Assembly (NCBI GenBank): GCA_005408345.1
Contig: SEMN01000012.1
Coordinates: 496,001 to 560,000, forward strand
Reading direction: 5' to 3'
DNA: 64,000 bases
DNA from: Macquaria australasica
Taxonomy: Eukaryota; Chordata; Actinopteri; Centrarchiformes; Percichthyidae
Positions 47,003 to 57,200 of this stretch are shown here, piece after piece. The notes beneath the pieces are model-generated. The model ran no database searches, was not told the origin of the DNA, and saw only the letters and a list, made by a program, of their open reading frames with translations. The translations under genes and the position numbers were made by a program. How positions within the stretch are numbered: position 1 is the first letter of the stretch; each line of letters starts with the position of its first letter.

Positions 47003-50000
47003 CAACTGAATATCTTTAGCTTTTGTACAGTTGGTCGGACAAAACAAGACATTTGAAGATGTTACCTTAAAGAAGAAACGGACAACTTTTTAACTTTTCC
47101 CCCCTAGCGTTTCCAAGTGGTATTACTGTTGGCGCCGCTGCAGCAAAGACAACCGGCAACATGGCTACCACTAGCAGCCTGGATAACGTTACTGTCCAAA
47201 GCAAGAAACAACCGTAAGAATCCCAGTTTGAACTAGAAACCCCCAATCTCAGCGCTATAATAGAGGCAGATTAAAAAACCCTGTAGTATTAATAAGTAGG
47301 CAGGTTTAGTTACTTACTGATCGAGTAGAAATAAACTGAATGTGGGACCTTCTCAAGTCCTGGAGTGAATGTCTGTCCGAGGTTCACTCGTTTTACCTAT
47401 CCCCAGGTAGCCATTTCCGCTACCGATAACTACCGATAGCTACTGGGGAAAACAAAAGCGCTATCCTCTTCCTGTTTTTTGATGCGCAATGGTTGCCGCG
47501 CTTTCTTTGTGCCATAAATCGAGCCTTCATTTTCCCGGGAGATCGTACCCGGTGGCAGACAGAATTGCACAGTGAAAGCGAGGCTTATAGGGAACCAATC
47601 GAAACACAGATGGTGTCATTAGTCTACAGCCACTACATTGTGCAATCAACATTTACTTCATAATGATAGGTTAAAGAAAAAAACTTGTCTATTGCCACTG
47701 TAATTATAATGGCAATTCTTCACTCTTTTGTGACATTTTATGAACTAAAGGAATAAATAATCATCAGATTAAAGGATAATGAAAATGATGTTAGTTGCAG
47801 CGCTAACCAAGAGCTCCATCTATCTGTTCATTTGGTTTTGTTGTGATCTTTGGAGGTTTGTTGACGTCACAGCAGTACAGTAAATCTAGGTGGAATTCAA
47901 TTCTCCTGGTGCAAAGCTCCAAAAAAATTGCATTTGAAAGCGGAGAAACGACATCTGTTTCCAAATATAATGATATGGTTATTCATGCTAATCCACCAGC
48001 CTCAATGTGAACAGTTTTTCCTCCACTGTAAATCTGTTTCCAGTTAGGTCTGTGGATTATCGTGATGTAATTTTTGACACTTTAAGCACCACAAAACAAA
48101 TGCAGGCGAAGACAGTGTGTCAGATTGAGCTACAGCCAATATCCAAACCTCAGCAAACAAACCAAAACTCTCACATCTGAATTGATAAGATGAAAATTGT
48201 GTTTTTGAGTGAACTGTCCTTGTATCAGACTCTCTGTCAGACCATCTGTGGCTCTGGAGTGTTTTTATCCTGGAGTGTCGTTTGGCTGCTCTGGCCAGTG
48301 AGATCTGGATCTCACAGTAGCTCGCCGAGCTGGCCGATTTAAACATTAAGCCGCGCTTAAGCACTGCTCATCTCCCTAATTAGGCAGTAATTATTGTCTC
48401 GAGGGTCAGCCGCTGGTGGCACAGGAGAGGCTGTGTGCTAACAAAGTCAAGAGAGGAGAGAGCGCAGGGGTGGATGCTGTCGTTACAAGAGGAAGCCATA
48501 AAATCTACAGTAGTGGCCTTTAAACATTTTTTTGTGCCACCATATCTTTTCAACAGTTTTGTCCTCTTGTGCTCATTTAGAGCTCCAGTCCGGGCTCAAG
48601 AGGGTGAGCTGCCACAGGATATTTCCTCTGCATAAATAGTTTGCGCACATTAACACCCTGTAATTTCATTTAACACGACGAGCTGGGCCAACCAGGCTTA
48701 AGCATGGCCAGCTCTGGCTTGTTTGCGATGCAGCAGCTCCTTGCGTCAGAGTTACAGTGAAACATTGTGAGTCTGAAATGGCCATCAGCGCTCTTCCTCA
48801 TGTCTGCCGTAGTGCATCAGGGGGGCGGCTCACCGGTGAAGAAGCCCGTCAATTAAGTGCTCAGGTTTGATCGACAGCAAAGCAAGGCATGGGGCAGCAA
48901 GATCCATTTAGCCATATTGAGCATGATGGAGCTGTGGGGCTTTAAATGCATAGTAGTCTTTTATAGTGGGCCGTATTGATTGCTGTTGTTTGATACTAGC
49001 CCATTATCGCTGTCGTAGTGGAGGTCAGGAAGTTCATAAATTGGGATTTACAGTGAATGCATTAAAACCATGCAAAGAAATTAGTGAACCCACCCCCCCT
49101 CATTACCTGGTGTGCTATTCCTCCGGGAGATGCAATACAAGAAGCTGCATTGATTGGATGTACTGTACTGTAACACCAGTATCTACACAGGAGAAATCCT
49201 CCTTTTCCCAATCTATGCATCTTGTCTTATATTTTGTGGGTTTTTTTGGATTCTGCTGTTCTCCAGTAAAATGAGGTGAAAACATAAAACATTCGGCCGT
49301 TCTCTACATCTTAGCTCAAAGGAATATATTGGAGAGTTGGAGAGTTTCCTATTGCCTTTGGACATGCTCTCCTACAAATGCTTCTGCACAGTGTTGATAG
49401 AAATATAATATGTTAAATCCTCAATCCTATGAAGCCCTCTCAGTGTTAAGAAAAACGCCTGCTTTATTTAGAGTGGAAGTGGGTTTTTTGCATTACCAGA
49501 AATAGACTCTAATATTGTCAAGCACTGGCCCACGGGCCACCAAGCCCCTAAATTTGGTGGCCAAAGTACATTTTTGGTGGCCCAAATATAAAGTACAGAA
49601 AAGGCAATTTTATGCAACTTAACACAGCCTTCGTTAACTGTGACAAATAATTTATTTAAATTGAAAACTCGAAGTTCTTTAACATATGGTACATATACTG
49701 TATTCTCTCACAGTCTCTTAGTTAGAAATCGGGATGTTTGTGGAACCGTAATGTTGCTTAGGCGAAGGCAAAGTATATCCAGTATAGGGATAAAACTTGG
49801 TGGCCACAGGGGGCCACCTACATGGAGTATTTGGTGGCCACAAACTAACTTTTTGTGACCACCGGCCATAGGGTCATGGTTAATGTCGAACCCTGATTAC
49901 CCTTGGTCCTAGTTATTATTAAATTTGACTGGGCAGATAATGACTAAACATGTATATATGGCTGCTTGCTGATACAAGTATGTTTATGTGTATGTAAAGT

Positions 50001-53000
50001 ATCCATGAAGTGCAAATGCTTAATATACTTTATAAAATGTAGACTTTAAATTTCCAAAGATTTTATATATTTAAACCTTACCCTTAATTGAATTCTCTGA
50101 AGAAGAAACTTGGAGAGGCCACTTGCCTGGTAGGCCAGAACAAATTCCTGAATGGTTTAATTCTAAAATTCAATTTATTGGCATTGGAACATTTGTGCAA
50201 GAGGAAACTTATTGGACAGTTTTTCAAAACTCACTATTTTGGAAGTTAAGGCCCCAAAATGATGCTGGACCGTAATAGTAACCACAGTATTGTTCACATT
50301 CATGTTAACTCTGGGGACTCTTTGCCTGTTCTGACCTGATATTACTGAGACAGTATGTTTAGTAACTCTGAGCCAGGCTCACCAGCAAAGTCCAAGATGG
50401 CTGCCAGTTTGGTGAGAGCTGATCTCGCTTCAGATTACTTTCATAGAGCTTTTGTGCGTGTCTTGTCAAGGGACAGCGAACCTTGGATGCGTCACCGATA
50501 ATTTCATGCGCTTATGTGTGTGTGTGTGTGTGTGTGTGCTCCTCTGGCTAACACAAACCACATGTGAAATTCACCTCAGGCAGATGCTGGTGTTGGGGAA
50601 GCATTGTGTCCCCGAGTGTGGGCCCAGATAGGGGGATTACAGATGGTAGAGATGGATAAAGAGATAGGAAGTGGAGGAGTTGGAAAAGAGGAAAACGGGC
50701 ACACATGGGATCCAGAGATTGTTTTCACTGCTGGGCGGCTCACTCTCTTTTCTCTCTGAAATACATGCCAGGACAAAAAGTACACAGCTGTCTCCTATCT
50801 ATCCGCACTAGTAACCTGGTATGGCAGTGGGGGTGGTATGGGGGCACAGTAGCTGAGATATAGAAATGGGGTTTAGCCCTCAGGCGTTTCTGTGCAGTGT
50901 TTTGGGGTATTATGACGCAGAACAGCATGCTAGGGCAATGAGGTCAGAAACTTGAAACAGATAGCCAGCCGGTTCATTGCCAGAGTAGTTCTCCCTGATT
51001 TACAGGCTGCATTAGCTAAATAAGAAGAGGGATTATGTTATGAATCTTTCAATCATTCATTTATTTATTTTTACGCAGAAATGCATTACATAAAGTTTGT
51101 TGCTTTATTGTAACTTAAAGGTGGAAATTGAGACTTTGGTATTGTTTTAGTGCCTAAACATGAGCCCTTTTAGATTTTAACAGTGCTTCAATAACAATAA
51201 CCCCTATCCTGTTCTTGCTGTGGGTGAGCTGATACAATCCACAGGCCTCCCCAAGACCCCTATGGAAGACCTACTTCCTTAGGATTTGTGTGATAGGCAT
51301 AACAATAATCAGCCTGTCACTCAGGGAGGAGCTGTCAATATCCCAGCAGGCATCTTGCAGCCCCGGGGGTAAATATCGCACCCCTACTCCCCTCTAAACA
51401 CACACTCCCGTATAGCACGCAGGCAATGAGAAAGCAGGGGAGACACAGCGTCGCCTTAACACCAATAACTCAACTAATATAAAATCCCAGTTTGAGAAGA
51501 TTGGGTTAGATTATGGCCTCTTTATATTCAGTCTATGCTCTCAAGGGAGGGAGCTCCAGCATAGCAAATAAATCAGCATGAATAGACAGCAGTGTTGACC
51601 GTGTAGGTTGCCATACTCGAGCCACACGTACGTAAGGCTGAAAGTTTCATGTGTGGTTGTGGCGAAAGTGAAGTAAACAACTGGTGCGTGAATAAGCCAC
51701 TGTAAGCTGTTTTCAGGTTTCTAAAAAGGGAAACACTACGCTGAAACTTTGAAATAAATTCCCTTGTATGAACTCTTTGACCCAATACACACCCTCCCTC
51801 AGGGTTGTTTCAAGGTTGGCAGTATGTTTTTCCGCACGCACCGCCCTTATTCAACCAGCAAGCAGATACTCCAGGTGTATTTTGCTTTCATGTGCATCCG
51901 CCTTTAGTCCTTAGATTCATCTCCTGCTAAGAATGGAGTGCATGTTTTTCTGAGGGTTCATTATGTTGTATAGGGGTGGCGTTGTGCTGCGCGGAAGCTG
52001 ACCGGCTGATAACCTCTTTTTGCAAAATGGGGAAAAATGTACAGCTTTCTCAACAGCCATCTCTGCTGAGCACCACACTGCCATGAAATCCCCCCAGAGG
52101 AAACCCAGGGGCAATTTATTTATAATTCATACAGCTCTATGTAGGATCAACCCTAGCTTTACGTAACCACGAAGAAAGGTCTGTGATGTTTGATAGGGGT
52201 AAATCAGTCTGCACCCCTGCAGGAGTCTAGGAAAACCTCTTGAAGGTTTTCAGTGCTTTTGAGAGATGACTATAAGTGTGCTCAGCCTAAGTGGCCATGA
52301 GATCAAGGGTGTTTGTATGTATGTGTAGAAGTGCTGTTGAGGGCACAGCTGAGGTTTAGAGCTGCACTGTACTCAAAACAAACAACACACTTGTGCTCTC
52401 TTAAAGACGTGTTAAATGGGCTCTTGAAAAGGAAAAGATACTCTTCGAGGAATATGCTGCGCTGCAGTCTGAGTCAATTTCAAGAAGAAATAGGCTAAAA
52501 AGTATAATTTTAGAATAAATAAAGCCTGTAATTAGATTTTTTTCCTCCTTAATGGCTCTCTGATATCTCTTTGCAATCTCCTGCAGTCCCTCATTCCCTC
52601 GGTCCCCACTGAAAAATCCCCAAACCATCCCTTCCTGTTGTAAATCTAAATCGAGGAGGCAAACAGGGCTTCTTGCACACAGCTTCTCGCATACAGAGAA
52701 AAGCAGTACATGAAACAGCCATGCATGGCCTTGAGTGAGTCATCTAATGTAGGGGGAGTGCCTCCACACACACAGCCACTAAGCCACAGCCTCCATTGCT
52801 TTCAACAAAACATCTATTCTAAGTTGCTTTCAAGTTGTGAGCGATCCTCCAATTTTGGGGAAGCAAACTGGAGGAAGACACAGCGGGACACGTCAGACGT
52901 CTCCCTCTTTTGCAATCACAAGTAAATATGTTTTGGGAAGAGGATCTGGGCAAATGTTTGTCATAACGGAAGCTCAGTTAATATGGCGTCCACTGTGCAT

Positions 53001-54175
53001 GCTGAGGCTTCTTGTCTACATATGGTTGTCATTGTAGGATTTGCAGCAGAGGCATGGGAAAGGAAGAACAAACGCATGCAGACATACAAGCATATATTTG
53101 TATTTCTGTGGTCAGGGTGCACTGAGATTAGCCTGATTGGGCCAAAATCATTGATTAAAGTAGAATACCACACAAGCTTTGTGAAAATATGATCTTTCAC
53201 TCAGTTACTTGTCAAAAAGTCACTTGTCCCGTCAATACTTCAATATGCCAGATGTGGTAATCTAATAAGGCAGGTGCACAAGTTCACCATTATTGCACAA
53301 AGAACATCCTGTTCCCATGAAGGGAACAGGGTAGCGTCTTTGTGGAGGTTTGTTTCTTCATTCTTGTTATGAAGTTGATTGATTCTGTGTTGTAGATTTG
53401 TAGTTATCATGCTAAAACATATCCAACCTGGCAATTCGACAGAGAAAACTAAGAAATGTGGTACATGGGAAGAAAGGGGCCATGTTTAAGGAACATTTTA
53501 GGGTGGTTCCTTAAAGAAGAATAAGAATCCATCCTAAAACATGAGTCACATCATGGTATTCCTATAATCCTGGGCTTTTTAGTCAACAGATGTGAGGTCC
53601 CTTGTGACATATTCAGATGCAGTGTCAATAGCTGCTAACGATAAGTTGCACAGCATGATAGAATTAAGGTAATTTTCTGGGGTAATGGACACATTTCCTG
53701 CTTCAGATCTGTGAACAATACAGTGACTTAAAACACCAAACAGGCGACCATATACTGTTAAGTGGTTAAGTCCCCTGCCTTTGTATGGCCCCTACCAGCC
53801 CAGGATCAAATCTCACCAAGAGCTTTCTCTTCTCTGCTTTCTCTTTTCCTCGCCTCAGTAATTCCCTGCTGTCTGATTACAGAATACCTTACACAAAGGG
53901 TAAATGGACTGCCTGTACTCCTGCTAAAAGACACTAGATTTTATTAGTTTTCAGTAGAGCAGCTCCAGAAAATGGCTCTTGAGGAGCTTATTTAGTGCTT
54001 GCTCTTAGGTTTCTTGCCATCTATTGGCATTGTTTGCTTTGGTTTTGGAGAAGATTCACTTGTTAAGCACTTTCCAAGTTGGTTCACTTACGTTTTTCCA
54101 CAACGGTTGCTTTTCTTTCATAGTCATCATTCTTGAGCGGGGCTTCAGTTGTCAACAGTTTCATTTTTCCACACT

Positions 54176-54261
<86 letters not shown>

Positions 54262-57200
54262 AGGATTTCTGTGTGCGGTTGACGAATGAGACCCCAGATA
54301 TGGAGTCTGCAGGTGAGCAGGTCTCACAAGCTCCTGCATGCTCCGTTTGAACTGTGGTTGATCTGGTTTAAAAATCTGTGAAAAGCTCAATATCGGTAGA
54401 GCTTACATAACACAGGCACCTTGCCCTCCACTAACGGGTAAATAGTGGTGGTTTCACCTGATGCTCCCTTTGTTCATAGATGCATGAAGGTCATGTCAGT
54501 GCTTTGTTTCAGTTGTACTTGCCAGTGTTCTTCATAAATCCTCTATAATACTTCAATTGCCTCTCTGTTTATTTCTATCCTGTCATATCCTCCTCTTTTT
54601 TCTCTTTTCACTCCAACAACCTTTTAATCTCCCTCTATCTTTGTCTCTCCCTGAAGGTAAGAACCCCACTGACAGTGGGGCTGCGGAGGACTATGGGGTG
54701 CCCAATCCCGGGCCTGCATTCAAAGAGGTGTGGCAGGTGAAGGTGTGGCCCAAAGGTCTGGGTCAAGCCAAGAACTTAGTGGGCATCTACCGCCTTTGCT
54801 TGACTGACAAGACAGTCAACTTTGTCAAGCTTAACTCTGATGCTGCTGCTGTGGTGCTGCAGCTGATGAACGTCCGACGCTGCGGCCATTCAGAAAACTT
54901 CTTCTTTGTTGAGGTGGGACGCTCTGCCGTGACAGGCCCGGGCGAGTTCTGGATGCAGGTGAGCCTGTAATCTGCAGTCCCCTTTATGTATAATCAACAT
55001 AGTCAGAGAAACTGTAAAGTTACCCAACATTACATTTAGAGTTCATCTAACCCTACATTATGGTCCAATTCAGGTTTTGCAAATGTAGTTTAATTAATCC
55101 CAGATTGAAGTCATAAATTAAAGAAAAAGAGCAAGCAATCAGTATTTGAGCTGTCCTGATAAATAATTAAAAAATACAAATTTACTTGAAACACAAATGT
55201 GTTTTTTCACGAGAATCAGAAAGAGGATATGTCCAAAGAATATTCAGTTTAAATTCTCTGATTTAATTGTGATTTGATTTGTAACTAAGAATTAATTCAC
55301 AAATAAATTTAGAATCTACCAGATTTATGATTTGAGTTTACAGTTTGAGAGGGTTTTTGTGCCATGTCTTAGGTGGATGATTCGGTGGTGGCCCAGAACA
55401 TGCATGAAACCTTGCTAGAGGCCATGAAAGCCCTGAGCGAGGAGTTCCGCCAACGCAGCAAGTCTCAGTCGAATTCTGGCCCAGGAGGAGGTGCTACTGC
55501 TTCTAATCCCATCAGTGTTCCCTCACGCCGCCACCACCCAAACCCTCCTCCCAGCCAGGTGGGCTTCACCCGCCGGCCCCGAACTGAGCCTCCTGGAGGA
55601 GCTAACAGTGGAGCAGGGGTCAGCAGTGCCAATGCCTCTCCCACCCCACGCCATAGCTTTCCAAGGTCTCGCACTGCCAGTGATGGGGGAAAAGGTGAGG
55701 ATGGGATGGCGGGGACCACTCCGCTCCAAGGCCGGAGCTCCAGCCCCTCCACCAATGGCTCCTGCTCCACGACTCCAATCCTCAGGTCGAAGTCAGCCCG
55801 TTCAGCCCCCACTTCAGCTGCTAAAACTCCCCTTGGGTTGATGCGCTCCATCTCCACCCCAGCGCCCTCCCCAGCCCCAAGCCTCTCCTCAAGCTCTGGG
55901 CATGGCTCTGAGTTTGGAGGTGTAACAACCTCTGCTGGTGCTGCTCCGTCTGGTGCCTACAGTCGTGTCCCCTCCCATCACGCATCTGTCTCGGGCTCAC
56001 CCAGTGACTATGGCTCCTCGGACGAGTATGGCTCTAGTCCTGGGGATCATACGCTCCTCCCCTCCCCGAGCCTCCCTGGAAGCTCTGTTGGTAGCATCGG
56101 CAGCCAGTCCCTTGGCGAAGAGGGAGCCAACTATATCCTAATGGGCCAACGTAGTGGTGGTGGTGGCGGCGGTGGTAGCAGCAGTAATCAAGGGAGTTTA
56201 ACGTCCAGCTCCCTGCCAGCACCAGGAACACCAGCCTGTGGCTCCCAGCCCCAGACCAGGAGAGTGCTGCGCCGCTCCTCCAGTCGCGAATGTGAAGCTG
56301 AACGTAGGCTGATGAGCAAGCGGGCTTCATTACCTCCTATGGCCCTGGAGAGGCTGGCCCCACGTCAGCGCAGAGCTGAGGAGCCAGCAGATGAAGATTC
56401 AGCCGATTATGCCATCATGTCAAGGAGCACCAGCCGAGAGTCCTTTACTTCTACCTCCTCTTCCACACAGAGGGAATCTGTCATGGGTGCTGGGTCAGCA
56501 GGGGGAGGAGGAGGGTACTTGGATGTGGCGGGTGAGTTCAAAAGTGAAGGGGGTGGAGGAGCAAGTGGTTGTGTAGATTTAGGTGTGGACAATGGATACA
56601 TGTCCATGCTGCCTGGAGTCACTCAGCCTCCAGTATCCCTGTCCCAATCATTGGCTGTCTCTGTCCCAGACTCAGATTCCAAACCTGCTGATGATTACAT
56701 GGCCATGACCCCTAACAACAGCGTGTCCCCTCCACAGCAGATCCGGCCTCCACCAACTTCTGATGGCTATATGATAATGTCCCCCAATAGCAGCTGCTCC
56801 CCTGACCAGCATGGTGGTCTCTCTGGAGGGGCTTGGGTGGGCAGTGGCAGTGCAGACAGCAGGGCAGGCAGTGACTATATGAACATGTCTCCAATCAGTG
56901 CACGTTCTGTAAATGGCAGCCCCCCACCTCCTGACCACACCAGTCATTTGGAGACCAGTTCTCAACAGCAAGCCCCCAAGATGGTGTATTCTTACTATTC
57001 CCTTCCCCGTTCATACAAACACAACCCCTCTGCTGGACACTTTGACGATGGTCCCGGACGAGGCAGAAGGCCAAATGGGAGTTTTAGTAGGGGAATGGGT
57101 GGAGGTAGGACTACAGGAGGGCGTCAGGAGCAACCAGCAGCGGGCAATTCAGTGGTTGGACGGCACCTGTCACTCTCCTCTTCCTCATACTCTTCCAGCT

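Larger units (their letters stand above)
43017..54656. other. IRS intron 1 (11.6 kb)
   Basis: Contains several interspersed repeats and microsatellites listed separately and one candidate alternative exon at 54264-54312. I found no other gene on either strand; the open frames are short and without recognisable domains. The 47900-49500 and 50300-53700 parts are low in obvious repeats and could hold regulatory elements, which sequence from one species cannot show. Confidence 0.55.

Noticed and set aside
48044..48364. 106-codon minus-strand frame in IRS intron 1
   Set aside because: No recognisable domain, no splice partner and ordinary intronic composition.
55465..55857. 130-codon minus-strand and 116-codon plus-strand frames inside IRS exon 3
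   Set aside because: Both are shadow frames of the Ser/Pro-rich IRS tail, which is the only frame with family motifs.
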